Below are positions 29,769-38,055 of a stretch of 38,426 bases of DNA, one piece after another. Position numbers and translations under genes: made by a program. Every line of letters starts with the position of its first letter. Position 1 is the stretch's first letter. Where the stretch lies: assembly GCA_964485815.1 (NCBI GenBank), contig CAZAJX010000020.1, positions 1 to 38,426 of the forward strand, written 5' to 3'. The notes beneath the pieces were generated by a model. The model saw only the letters and a program-made list of their open reading frames with translations. It was not told the origin of the DNA and made no database searches. Origin of the DNA: SFLA01 sp964485815 (GTDB taxonomy: Bacteria > Bacillota > Clostridia > Oscillospirales > CAG-382).

Positions 29769-31676
29769 ATGGCGGTTCTTGATGTCAGAGATATAAAGTT
29801 GTCATACGGCATTACAGATATTTTAACATCCGTTTCTTTCACCGTTAACAAGGGTGATAAGATCGGTGTTGCAGGTGTTAACGGAGCAGGAAAAACATCT
29901 TTGTTTTCCATAATCTGCGGTACGCTTACCCCTACTTCGGGAAACGTATATGTTTCTAAAGACACTACTATCGGTATTCTTCGCCAGCAGACGGAAAACG
30001 ATTTCGGAGAAGAAACAATATACGAATATGCGCTTTCTGCGTTTTCAAAGCTCATTGAAGCCGAGAGGCAGCTTGATTCCCTTTCTTCAAAGCTTTCAGG
30101 CGGCGAAGAACACATTATAAAAGAGTACTCTTCCCTATCGGACCGTTTTTCCGCAATGGGCGGATACGATTACAAGCAACGTACCACTGCGATGCTGGGC
30201 AGATTCGGTTTTGCGGGAGAAGAGCTGTCCCGTCCAGCAAGATTACTCAGCGGCGGGCAGAAAACACGTCTTAATCTTGTTAACCTGCTTTTGCGAGAAC
30301 CGGATATAATACTGCTGGACGAGCCTACGAACCATCTTGATATTCCCGCTATTGAATGGCTTGAAGGATACGTTAAGCAATCTAAAAAGACTTTTCTCAT
30401 CGTTTCCCATGACAGATATTTTCTTGACCGTGTGACCAACCGCACGCTTGAGCTTGAAAACGGCTTTTCCGCCATTTATGACGGCTCATATTCGGTTTTC
30501 CGCGAGAAAAAAGATAAGCTCCGGGAAGATCAGATGAAAGCTTATCTTTTGCAGCAAAAGGAAATAAAGCGTCTGGAGGCGTTTATAGAACAGCAGCGCC
30601 GATGGAACAGAGAAAAAAATATAATTGCTGCGGAAAGCCGTCAAAAGGCTATCGACCGAATGGTTAAGATCGAAAGACCGCAGGACAAGCCTAAGTCCAT
30701 AAGCTTTACTTTAACGTCAACAAACGCCAAGGGCTTTGACGTTTTGTCGGTGCGCAATCTTTCAAAAAGCTTTCCCGGACACAAGCTTTTTTCCGATCTG
30801 TCTTTTGAAGTAAAACACGGCGACAGACTGTTCGTGTTAGGCAAAAACGGTACCGGAAAATCCACACTTATTAAAATACTCACCGGCAGAGAACGTGCAG
30901 ATAACGGTATATTCGAGTTGGGATACAACCAAAAGATCGGGTATTACGATCAGGAGCAGCAGCTGCTTGACGATTCTTCAACAGTACTTGAAGAACTTTG
31001 GAGCGAATACACCAACCTTACTGCCACACAAGTAAGGTCTGCGCTTGCCAGATTCGGATTTATCGGCGACGACGTATTCAAAAGTATCTCTGTGTTAAGC
31101 GGCGGCGAGAGGGCGAGATTATCCATTTGTAAAATGATAATGACCGGTGTTTCCCTTCTTGTGCTCGATGAGCCCACCAACCATCTTGATATGGACTCTA
31201 AAGAAATGCTGGAAAACGCATTAAAAGAATACGAAGGCACAGTCATTGCGGTATCTCACGACAGATATTTCATTTCCGCTTTGGCAGACAGAATACTTGA
31301 GCTCTCTTCCGATGGAAGCTTTTCGATTTACAGATGCGGTTACAATGAGTATATTTCAAGAAAAACCGCAGCAGAAGCCAACACATCAACCGTTTCTGCG
31401 GCTAACGTATCCGAAAACAAACAAAATTTCGAGCAACTGAAAAAAGACAAGAACAGAAAGCGTTCCATCGAACGCAGGCTTACTCAGATAGCAAAACGAA
31501 ATGAAGATATAGAGTTTGAGCTCAAGTCATTACACGAACAAGAGCAAAACAACGCCACTGATTATGAATTACTGGCTGAAATTTACGAAAAAAGAACTGC
31601 ACTCGAAGACGAACAGTTTGCAATATTGGAAGAACAGTTCGCGCTTGAGGAAGAATATAGTAATTATTCCGAATAA
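29769..31676 (+). CDS. ABC-F family ATPase (YdiF/Uup-like)
   Basis: A 635-residue protein with two ABC ATPase domains and no membrane part, as expected for ABC-F translation factors that bind the ribosome E site. Domain 1 has GVNGAGKTS (Walker A, about 37-45), LLSGGQKTRL and ILLDEPTNHLD. The charged linker helices lie at about 245-310. Domain 2 has GKNGTGKST near 358, VLSGGERARLS and LVLDEPTNHLD. The C-terminal 90 residues form a coiled coil rich in Lys, Glu and Gln, like YdiF and Uup. Whether it acts in stalled-ribosome rescue or in antibiotic resistance cannot be told. Start ATG at 29769 after AGGAG. Confidence 0.93.
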   Translation: MAVLDVRDIKLSYGITDILTSVSFTVNKGDKIGVAGVNGAGKTSLFSIICGTLTPTSGNVYVSKDTTIGILRQQTENDFGEETIYEYALSAFSKLIEAERQLDSLSSKLSGGEEHIIKEYSSLSDRFSAMGGYDYKQRTTAMLGRFGFAGEELSRPARLLSGGQKTRLNLVNLLLREPDIILLDEPTNHLDIPAIEWLEGYVKQSKKTFLIVSHDRYFLDRVTNRTLELENGFSAIYDGSYSVFREKKDKLREDQMKAYLLQQKEIKRLEAFIEQQRRWNREKNIIAAESRQKAIDRMVKIERPQDKPKSISFTLTSTNAKGFDVLSVRNLSKSFPGHKLFSDLSFEVKHGDRLFVLGKNGTGKSTLIKILTGRERADNGIFELGYNQKIGYYDQEQQLLDDSSTVLEELWSEYTNLTATQVRSALARFGFIGDDVFKSISVLSGGERARLSICKMIMTGVSLLVLDEPTNHLDMDSKEMLENALKEYEGTVIAVSHDRYFISALADRILELSSDGSFSIYRCGYNEYISRKTAAEANTSTVSAANVSENKQNFEQLKKDKNRKRSIERRLTQIAKRNEDIEFELKSLHEQEQNNATDYELLAEIYEKRTALEDEQFAILEEQFALEEEYSNYSE

Positions 31677-31730
31677 TCAAAACGGCTTCTTAATAAAATG
31701 TAAGGAATATTTATATTAAGGAGCATAGTT

Positions 31731-32207
31731 ATGTTTATTTACACCCTCAAAGCAACAAACATAAAATTCTTTGCGGCGCTTCTACTGTCTGCCGCCGTTC
31801 TCGTTACCGTAGTTACCGTTATTCCCGAATACGATTCCGCGACTTTGGTTGCGGCGGCAAGCACAAATTATTCGGGAATAAAAACAGAGGAAGACCGTAT
31901 TCAGTTCTTAAAGGGATTTGGATATGAAGTAGAACCTACCCCGGTAGAAGTTGAAGAGGTGGAAATTCCAACGGAATTTGACAATGTGTATATAAAGTAC
32001 AACGATATTCAACGTTCTCAAGGATTAAATCTCAGAAAATACAGAGGAAAGACTGCGACTCGTTACACATATCGCATCACCAATTACGAAAACTACGAAG
32101 GCACGGTGCTTGCTTCCATTATTGTGTATAAAAACAAGATAATAGCCGGAGATGTCTGCGGAATTGATAGTAACGGTTTCGTTCACGGCTTCGAAAAAGG
32201 ACGGTAA
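31731..32207 (+). CDS. DUF4830-like exported or membrane-anchored protein
   Basis: A 158-residue protein with one N-terminal hydrophobic helix (about residues 12-32) and an outer domain. Segments EVEIPTEFDNVYIKYNDIQRSQG, LRKYRGKTATRYTYRITNY and a final VYKNKIIAGDVCG match my memory of DUF4830, a Clostridia family of unknown function. The helix may be an uncleaved anchor, as no lipobox is seen. The ATG follows AAGGAG. It lies 54 bases after the ABC-F gene and eight bases before the pseudouridine synthase gene, so it is in the same operon. Confidence 0.7.
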   Translation: MFIYTLKATNIKFFAALLLSAAVLVTVVTVIPEYDSATLVAAASTNYSGIKTEEDRIQFLKGFGYEVEPTPVEVEEVEIPTEFDNVYIKYNDIQRSQGLNLRKYRGKTATRYTYRITNYENYEGTVLASIIVYKNKIIAGDVCGIDSNGFVHGFEKGR

Positions 32208-32215
32208 ACATAAAA

Positions 32216-32938
32216 ATGTCTGATGTTTATAACGAAAGAATTGATAAAATAATTTCTTCAATGGGATTGATGTCACGGCGTGACTGTGCCCGTGCCGCGC
32301 GCAACGGAAGAATAACCGTTAACGGTGAAACCGAGAAATCTGCCGACAGAAAAATTACTGACCGTGACACACTGTGTCTTGACGGAGAAGAAATAGTATA
32401 CAGCAAATATATGTATATTCTGCTCAACAAACCGCAAGGCTACGTTTGCGCAGCTGAGGACGGAAGATATCCAACCGTATTCGAGCTTCTTCCAAAGCAA
32501 TACCTGAATTTGCGCTTATTTACAGTAGGAAGACTGGATATGAACACCACCGGTGTTTTGATCATAACAAACGATGGCACTTTATCTCACAAGCTTCTGT
32601 CACCGAAAAGTAAAGTTATGAAAACATACCGTGCCACTACTAAGTTTCCCGTTTCACAAGAGGATGTTGAAAAGGCTGCACAAGGTATTGAATTAGATGA
32701 TGACGAAATTGCTTTGCCGGCAAATATTTCTATTATAGATACCTGTATTTCCGACATACAAGTATATGAAGGAAAGTTTCATTTAATAAAGCGAATCTTT
32801 CTTGCCTTACACAATCAGGTGCGAGAACTGCGTCGGATAGATTTCGCCGGCATCAGCTGTGACGATCTCGAAGAAGGTGATTGGAGATTTCTTGAAAATG
32901 AAGAAATTCTCCTTCTAAAGGCGGCGACCGGACGCTAA
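32216..32938 (+). CDS. RsuA/RluB-family rRNA pseudouridine synthase
   Basis: A 240-residue enzyme with an N-terminal S4 RNA-binding domain (about residues 6-55, RIDKIISSMGLMSRRDCARA) and a RsuA-type catalytic domain. The active-site motif GRLDMNTTGVLIITNDG lies near 103-119; its Asp is the nucleophile. YILLNKPQGYVC and a final HNQVRELRRIDFAGI are further family features. Members modify 16S or 23S rRNA; the exact site is unknown. It is the last gene of the ABC-F operon, placing two ribosome-related functions together. Start at an ATG after AAGGA. Confidence 0.93.
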   Translation: MSDVYNERIDKIISSMGLMSRRDCARAARNGRITVNGETEKSADRKITDRDTLCLDGEEIVYSKYMYILLNKPQGYVCAAEDGRYPTVFELLPKQYLNLRLFTVGRLDMNTTGVLIITNDGTLSHKLLSPKSKVMKTYRATTKFPVSQEDVEKAAQGIELDDDEIALPANISIIDTCISDIQVYEGKFHLIKRIFLALHNQVRELRRIDFAGISCDDLEEGDWRFLENEEILLLKAATGR

Positions 32939-33009
32939 TTTGCCGTTTTGATTACAACTATTATGCAAAATGTATAAAGCGAGAGTTAAAATTTTGGGTA
33001 TTTAATCAC

Positions 33010-33038
33010 TTACATATTTCGTATTTTTTTGGTATCAT
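33010..33038 (+). promoter_or_regulatory. Sigma-A type promoter of the MsmX-like gene
   Basis: TTACAT (33010-33015), 17 bases, TATCAT (33033-33038), about 47 bases upstream of the start codon. Confidence 0.62.
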
Positions 33039-33085
33039 ATCAAAAGAAATTAAAGAGGCAAAATGCCACCCTCAGGAGGTTCTAA

Positions 33086-34201
33086 ATGGCAAGCGTATTA
33101 TTTAAGCATATTTACAAGAGATATCCCGGCGGAGTTACCGCTGTAAACGATTTCTCTCTCGAAATCAAAGATAAGGAATTCATCATTCTTGTTGGTCCTT
33201 CCGGTTGCGGTAAAACCACTACCCTCCGTATGATCGCAGGTCTTGAAGAAATTACCGAAGGCGAGCTTTTCATCGATAACAAGTTGGTTAACGACGTAGC
33301 TCCTAAGGACAGAGATATCGCGATGGTTTTCCAGAACTACGCTCTCTATCCCCATATGTCCGTATTTGAAAATATGGCATTCGGTCTTAAGCTTCGTAAG
33401 GTTAGAAAAGAAGAGATCAAAAAGAGAGTTGAAGAAGCTGCACGTATCCTCGATATAAGCCACCTTCTCGACAGAAAGCCCAAGGCTTTGTCCGGCGGTC
33501 AGAAACAGCGTGTTGCTCTCGGTCGTTGTATAGTTCGTGAGCCTAAAGTATTCCTTCTCGACGAACCTCTTTCCAACTTGGACGCTAAGCTCCGTGCAGC
33601 AATGAGAACTGAGCTTACCAAGATTCACCAGAGACTCCAGACCACCTTCATCTACGTTACCCACGACCAGGTAGAAGCTATGACCATGGCTACCAGAATC
33701 GTTGTTATGAAGGATGGCGTTATCCAGCAGGTTGATACTCCTCAGAACCTCTATGACAAGCCCGTTAACATCTTCGTTGCCGGCTTCATTGGAACTCCTC
33801 AGATGAACTTCATTAACGGTAAGATCGTTAAGAAGGACGACGGTCTCTACTTTGACTTCGAAGATTCTGAATTCAAGATTCCCGAAGACAAAGCAAGCGT
33901 TCCCGCACTTCAGGAATATGTTGGCAAGGAAGTTATTGCTGCTCTCCGTCCCGAACTTATTCACGACGAGCCTATCTATCTTGAAAAGTTCTCTGATTCT
34001 ATCATTGATGCATACGTTGAATTTACCGAACTTATGGGCGCAGAGATTTATCTCTACCTCAAGATTGGTGAAGAAACCAACGTTATTTCCCGTGTTTCCA
34101 GCCGTTCTCAGGCCAAACCCGGCGATACCATCAAGGTTGCAGTTGATACAACTCATATGCACTTCTTTGATAAGGATACCGAAAGAGTTATCACTCACTA
34201 A
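33086..34201 (+). CDS. MsmX/UgpC-type sugar ABC transporter ATPase
   Basis: A 371-residue ATPase of the carbohydrate-uptake (CUT1) class. Walker A GPSGCGKTT lies near 38-46, the signature ALSGGQKQR near 134-142, Walker B VFLLDEPLSNLDA near 154-166 and the switch His in VTHDQ near 191. The C-terminal 130 residues form the MalK-type regulatory (TOBE) domain. In Bacillota such MsmX-like proteins power several sugar permeases encoded elsewhere, consistent with no binding protein or permease genes nearby. Codon choice is more biased to C-ending codons than in neighbouring genes, suggesting high expression. The ATG at 33086 follows AGGAGG. Confidence 0.93.
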   Translation: MASVLFKHIYKRYPGGVTAVNDFSLEIKDKEFIILVGPSGCGKTTTLRMIAGLEEITEGELFIDNKLVNDVAPKDRDIAMVFQNYALYPHMSVFENMAFGLKLRKVRKEEIKKRVEEAARILDISHLLDRKPKALSGGQKQRVALGRCIVREPKVFLLDEPLSNLDAKLRAAMRTELTKIHQRLQTTFIYVTHDQVEAMTMATRIVVMKDGVIQQVDTPQNLYDKPVNIFVAGFIGTPQMNFINGKIVKKDDGLYFDFEDSEFKIPEDKASVPALQEYVGKEVIAALRPELIHDEPIYLEKFSDSIIDAYVEFTELMGAEIYLYLKIGEETNVISRVSSRSQAKPGDTIKVAVDTTHMHFFDKDTERVITH

Positions 34202-34214
34202 TATAACTATACAT

Positions 34215-34240
34215 AGCGGCTCCTTTGGGAGCCGCTTTTT
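34215..34240 (+). terminator. Rho-independent terminator of the MsmX-like gene
   Basis: AGCGGCTCC and GGAGCCGCT form a 9-base-pair stem with a short loop, followed by TTTTT. Confidence 0.9.
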
Positions 34241-34263
34241 ATTTCTATAAAGGCAGGATATTT

Positions 34264-35247
34264 ATGCAGATACCCGAAAAATACGCGCCTTATTTTGCTA
34301 ATCTTGACACCCCTTCCGTAATTACTGACAAATCGCTGAAGATAGTCTGGAAAAACAAAGTTACAGACCATATGGTCTTTTCCATAAGAAAAGGTGCTTC
34401 TATAAGATATTATATTACAAAACAAGAATTCAGCCGTCTTAAACGTATGAAACCCGGCGAATCTATGTACCTTACATTTTTACTTGACGAGCCCACTTGC
34501 GGTTTCTGCCGAAGAAAAGAAGATTGTTATATATTCAGAATAAGTAGATTTAACGCCGCTGCCCACAAGCGTATCAGCGAGCTTTTTGATATTCGTTATG
34601 CAAGTACAGCTGCCGTTGCATCCTCTATACCCGATTCTCCCGAGCCTTATCCGCTCATAACCGCAAAGCGAATGGACAGACTTGCAGGACTGTTTGAAGG
34701 ACTTTATGTCGAAGGTCTTGAAAGACCCGAAACATCTGCACTTCTTGATAAATTCGCTAAGCAAGCCACTTGCGCGCTGGCAGGTATTAAGGTAAGTTAT
34801 TTACGTGATGATATCCGAATTTATGCGGATCTGAATTTCCACGATTTTTATATGGCTTTATCTGCAATGGCGGTTTGTCTGATCTCGTATGTCCCCGGAC
34901 TTGATGAAATATTTATATCCAGACATTTGCTAAAAACCGACACGACCGTAAAAATGTTTTGCAACGGCACCGGTTTTGCAAAGAGCATTGCCGACGTATA
35001 TACAGACAAAGAAAAGCTGGACACACTGTGCGAATACGGCGCACAATATCTCAATTTGCTTTTGATCAACGTGATATGTGATCACTACGGATGGGAATTC
35101 AACGTTTGCGAAGAAGATGGAAACACTGTGTTGTCAATAACAATGACCGTTATTTGGGATCCCAAGACTCATATTTCGTTGTTTAGCGGAGATTTGGATG
35201 ACGATATAATACCGACAATTCTCAGTCCTTTCCGTCCTATTCAATGA
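34264..35247 (+). CDS. PAS-like plus degenerate GHKL (histidine kinase-like) protein
   Basis: A 327-residue soluble protein of unknown function. Residues 8-35 (NLDTPSVITDKSLKIVWKN) look like the start of a PAS sensor domain. A CGFCRRKEDC cysteine cluster lies near 80-89. From about residue 175 the pattern resembles the ATPase domain of histidine kinases: YADLNFHDFYMALSAMAV where the N-box would be, and YLNLLLINVICDHYGWEFNV followed by EEDGNTVLSITM where the final G-box and strands would be. The ATP-binding Asn and Gly residues and any phospho-acceptor His are absent, so it would not be an active kinase. The ATG at 34264 follows GGCAGGA. This reading rests on pattern resemblance only. Confidence 0.65.
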   Translation: MQIPEKYAPYFANLDTPSVITDKSLKIVWKNKVTDHMVFSIRKGASIRYYITKQEFSRLKRMKPGESMYLTFLLDEPTCGFCRRKEDCYIFRISRFNAAAHKRISELFDIRYASTAAVASSIPDSPEPYPLITAKRMDRLAGLFEGLYVEGLERPETSALLDKFAKQATCALAGIKVSYLRDDIRIYADLNFHDFYMALSAMAVCLISYVPGLDEIFISRHLLKTDTTVKMFCNGTGFAKSIADVYTDKEKLDTLCEYGAQYLNLLLINVICDHYGWEFNVCEEDGNTVLSITMTVIWDPKTHISLFSGDLDDDIIPTILSPFRPIQ

Positions 35248-35268
35248 CAAACAACTGAATATATGCCA

Positions 35269-35297
35269 AAATCCCTCCAACAGCATTGGAGGGATTT
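35269..35297. terminator. Hairpin between converging genes
   Basis: AAATCCCTCCAA and TTGGAGGGATTT form a perfect 12-base-pair stem with a 5-base loop. It lies 21 bases after one stop codon and a few bases after the other, so it probably terminates both transcripts. Confidence 0.8.
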
Positions 35298-35302
35298 GAA
35301 AT

Positions 35303-36952
35303 TTAACCTAATATATTATTAACCTGCTCGCGCAGCTCCAAAATATATTCATCGTTATGAGGATATTCACCGAATGTAATCGTATATCCTGCATTCGAAT
35401 CAATTATTTTGTTCACTCCATCTCTGCCGATTTTCTCCGAAAGCGCTTCAAGCGCACGCATATCACGCAAAGCTTGTGTGAAAGCAGCAAGATGTATAGT
35501 TTCGTAAGCAGTTCCGTCAGGCGCAGGATAAACGCTGAAGGTATCTCCGGACGGTGCAAAGAACTCACCGTCTGTGGTGCGATACGGATCAATTGGCGCG
35601 ATGGAATATTGATTATTATAAAAGTTATATCCCCAGTGTAAAAATCCTTTGATATTATATCTGAACATCTGAATACCGATGATTCTGTTGCGGGCAGAAG
35701 GCATTGACAAGAATCTGTTGGAAACCTTTACACATTCACCACAGCAATAGTACGCCCAGAGATTATAAACATTATTATCAATAAACGGCTGTATATGATC
35801 CGTTGCAACTACGGGAGTATCAACCACGCCGGAAGAATAAAACTCGTAGTTCGAAAGCGCATCTATGATCTTGCAACCATAAAGGGATTCAGAAACTGCA
35901 TTTTTCGCATTCTTGTAGCTTTCGAACTGTGTAGCGGAGGGTTCATCGGAAATATGGAAAACGCACTTATCTTCAATATTTTTATGACGTAAGAAACTAC
36001 GCAGTTCTTTAATAAACACATTCAAAAATCCAACGTATTCAGCGCTGCAGGCGTCTGTTTCCCAACCGAATATTTTTTTAATTTTTCCATCCGTTTCCGC
36101 AGTGATTTTAGGAGCATGAGCCGCACCCCATTGTGTGAAAAAGTGTGCTATTTCAAAATACTCGATCCCCTCTTCAAGGCACATATCCACCCAGCGTTCA
36201 AGATTAGAAAAATCAAACAGATACTCACCGTTAAAAATTTTAATTCCAACAAGCTGAACTGTTAATCTTTCGTGTCCTACTGCAGTATCCAACGCAGGAG
36301 TAAAAACGGGAGTCAATATCATATTAATACCGTTTTCAACTGCTGTACGAATAAAGTTTCTTACAATCTCCCAGTATTTTTCCGAGAAAACTTCAACCTT
36401 GTAATAATTGGCAAGACAATCGCTATGAAACCATTGAGTGTATATAAGCTTTTGTTTTGGCAATACCGTGTTATATATCTTAACTGTAAAAGAACATTCC
36501 CCTAACACTTCGCCGTCAGCTTTTTTGAATATAACGGTAACATCATATGTACCGCCTACAGCATCGGAAGGAACGTCAACATCCACCCACAAAGCGCTTA
36601 ACTGTCTGGAAACAATGTATATATTCGGATTATCGGTCAAAGGTATAAGCAGATCGGGATACAAACCCGGTTCTTTGCGAAGATAATTATCATCGGTCCA
36701 TTCTCTAAAAACCGGCATAAGAGATGGAACGTGGTGAACGGTTGAAAGTTTTATGTAATCTTTTATTTCTGATTTTATCTCTGCGTTACAAACAAGCTTT
36801 CCACCGGGGATTTCTTCATCCGAAGCAAAGCATATCTGGAAAGAAAGCCTATCGTTTTTAAGTACACTTGCGTAAAGGTATTCTTTCTTATCATCTATGT
36901 TTTCGTCCCAAAAGCACTTCTCCAACGCTGATATACATTTGAATCTTATCAT
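35303..36952 (-). CDS. DUF4091 (GH123-like) glycoside hydrolase-related protein
   Basis: A 549-residue protein. An N-terminal beta-sandwich (about residues 1-165, with a VDVDVPSDAVGGTYDVTV strand set) is followed by a TIM-barrel-like DUF4091 domain. The barrel holds CVFHISDEPS near residues 318-327, where the adjacent Asp-Glu corresponds to the catalytic pair of GH123 N-acetylgalactosaminidases. No signal peptide is visible, so it would act inside the cell on imported oligosaccharides. Its substrate is unknown. I use the ATG at 36952 after GAGGTAATG. An in-frame start at 37018 overlaps the cytidine deaminase gene. Confidence 0.78.
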   Translation of the reverse strand: MIRFKCISALEKCFWDENIDDKKEYLYASVLKNDRLSFQICFASDEEIPGGKLVCNAEIKSEIKDYIKLSTVHHVPSLMPVFREWTDDNYLRKEPGLYPDLLIPLTDNPNIYIVSRQLSALWVDVDVPSDAVGGTYDVTVIFKKADGEVLGECSFTVKIYNTVLPKQKLIYTQWFHSDCLANYYKVEVFSEKYWEIVRNFIRTAVENGINMILTPVFTPALDTAVGHERLTVQLVGIKIFNGEYLFDFSNLERWVDMCLEEGIEYFEIAHFFTQWGAAHAPKITAETDGKIKKIFGWETDACSAEYVGFLNVFIKELRSFLRHKNIEDKCVFHISDEPSATQFESYKNAKNAVSESLYGCKIIDALSNYEFYSSGVVDTPVVATDHIQPFIDNNVYNLWAYYCCGECVKVSNRFLSMPSARNRIIGIQMFRYNIKGFLHWGYNFYNNQYSIAPIDPYRTTDGEFFAPSGDTFSVYPAPDGTAYETIHLAAFTQALRDMRALEALSEKIGRDGVNKIIDSNAGYTITFGEYPHNDEYILELREQVNNILG

Positions 36953-36966
36953 AACATTACCTCGTT

Positions 36967-37362
36967 TTATTTTATCCACCATTCGGGAGTTATTTCGCCA
37001 AGCTTCACGGTACGGCACGAAGAATAATCAAGCATTATCTCTATATCATAATACTTCCCTGCCATTAGTTGAACCATAAGCTCGCGGCAAGCACCGCAAG
37101 GAGCACCGTTGGAGCCATCGGGAAGAATACAAAGCACTTTGTCAATTTCCTGCTCGCCGTTGGTAATCATATTAAAGATAGCATTTCTCTCTGCACAAAT
37201 ACCCAAAGTGGAGCAAGTGTCAATGCACACTCCTGTATAGATCTTGCCGGATTTTGAGCGAACGGCAGCAGCCACTTCACCACAGGTAACATATTCGGAT
37301 ATCCTGCGTTCATTCAATACGGCTTTTGCCGCTTCGTACATATCAGTCCATACTTTTTCCAT
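36967..37362 (-). CDS. Cytidine deaminase family protein
   Basis: A 131-residue deaminase with the zinc motif split as CAERNAI near residues 49-55 (Cys ligand and catalytic Glu) and PCGACRE near 82-88 (two Cys ligands), the arrangement of small tetrameric cytidine deaminases. It would convert cytidine or deoxycytidine to uridine forms for pyrimidine salvage. A blasticidin S deaminase is a related alternative. I use the ATG at 37362, with GAGGTGG just upstream; the GTG at 37371 lies within that site. The DUF4091 gene follows after 14 bases and is probably co-transcribed. Confidence 0.88.
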   Translation of the reverse strand: MEKVWTDMYEAAKAVLNERRISEYVTCGEVAAAVRSKSGKIYTGVCIDTCSTLGICAERNAIFNMITNGEQEIDKVLCILPDGSNGAPCGACRELMVQLMAGKYYDIEIMLDYSSCRTVKLGEITPEWWIK

Positions 37363-37463
37363 AAATACCACCTCACTATATTATAAAACAAGAACTGATT
37401 ACAGACAACTATAATAGGAAGCTGCCATTTGTTATCCACATATACCGATTCTTCTGTATTTTG

Positions 37464-37492
37464 AGTATATCATAAGAGAAATTCCAAGTCAA
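37464..37492 (-). promoter_or_regulatory. Sigma-A type promoter of the cytidine deaminase-DUF4091 operon
   Basis: Minus strand TTGACT (37487-37492), 17 bases, TATACT (37464-37469), about 100 bases upstream of the start codon. Confidence 0.72.
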
Positions 37493-37498
37493 GAAAAT

Positions 37499-37528
37499 AA
37501 AAACGACGTGTTGAAACACGTCGTTTTT
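37499..37528 (-). terminator. Rho-independent terminator of tRNA-Arg
   Basis: AAAAACGACGTGTT and AACACGTCGTTTTT form a perfect 14-base inverted repeat directly after the CCA end of tRNA-Arg, with T residues on the minus strand. Confidence 0.9.
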
Positions 37529-37605
37529 GGCCCGCCCTGGGGGATTCGAACCCTCGACCATCGGAATCGGAATCCGGTACTCTATCCGGGCTGAGCTAAG
37601 GGCGG
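37528..37605 (-). tRNA. tRNA-Arg (anticodon CCG)
   Basis: A 78-base cloverleaf. Acceptor arms CCGCCCT/AGGGCGG pair fully, the D-arm is GCTC/GAGT, and the anticodon loop TTCCGAT gives anticodon CCG, reading codon CGG. The T-loop is TTCGAAT. Discriminator G and an encoded CCA end at 37528. Two helix positions are A-C mismatches: the top of the anticodon stem (C27-A43) and the second pair of the T stem. The upstream membrane gene ends inside its first ten bases. Confidence 0.9.
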
Positions 37606-37991
37606 TTATTAAATTTTTTATCCAATAAATATTTTAGCCAAAAAATAATCGTTAATAGAGAAGATGCAAACACGAAAATAAAGCAAGTCATTCCCGTCCA
37701 GCTTTGCGCTCCGAAAACTAAAGAAACAAACACATCTGTCAACACAGCAGAAACAGCAAAGGGGAGAAAAACAAAGCGTAAATCGTGTAATATACAAGCC
37801 TTTATCTTAACTTCGTTGCTGCGCACAAGCTTGAATGAAGTGTAAAAGAAAGGAACACAATAAAACAACATAAAAAGGGCAAAAAGGTACACAGCGTTTA
37901 TATCCAGATCAAGTGAAGAAACCAAAGTAAAAATTACGGGAAGCAATGCTTCGTATACCGCTTGGGTAATATTCGCTTTCTTAGAATACAT
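37596..37991 (-). CDS. Small four-helix membrane protein, unknown function
   Basis: A 131-residue protein with about four hydrophobic helices (about residues 17-27, 31-52, 70-92 and 98-122) and a basic C-terminus. I recognise no family. I start at the ATG at 37991, where GGTGG lies upstream; the longer frame to 38066 runs through the tRNA-Lys terminator and is rejected. The gene is squeezed between the terminator of tRNA-Lys (27 bases upstream) and tRNA-Arg. Its TAG stop at 37596-37598 lies inside the tRNA-Arg gene. No promoter is visible, so it may depend on readthrough. The arrangement makes it less certain than other genes here. Confidence 0.58.
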   Translation of the reverse strand: MYSKKANITQAVYEALLPVIFTLVSSLDLDINAVYLFALFMLFYCVPFFYTSFKLVRSNEVKIKACILHDLRFVFLPFAVSAVLTDVFVSLVFGAQSWTGMTCFIFVFASSLLTIIFWLKYLLDKKFNNRP

Positions 37992-38017
37992 AACAACCAC
38001 CGTTTTGGAGATACAGT

Positions 38018-38053
38018 TAAAAAAAGCAGGTGCCGAACACCGTTCGGCACCTG
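38018..38053 (-). terminator. Strong terminator of tRNA-Lys
   Basis: Minus strand CAGGTGCCGAAC and GTTCGGCACCTG form a perfect 12-base-pair stem with a 3-base loop, followed by C and seven T. Confidence 0.92.
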
Positions 38054-38055
38054 TG

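Noticed and set aside
32939..33085. A riboswitch or T-box leader before the MsmX-like gene
   Set aside because: Only a very short GGC/GCC hairpin is seen near the ribosome binding site; no conserved riboswitch motif or leader terminator.
33098..34198. A 366-codon minus-strand frame opposite the MsmX-like gene
   Set aside because: Mirror of a well-identified ATPase gene; no start signals.
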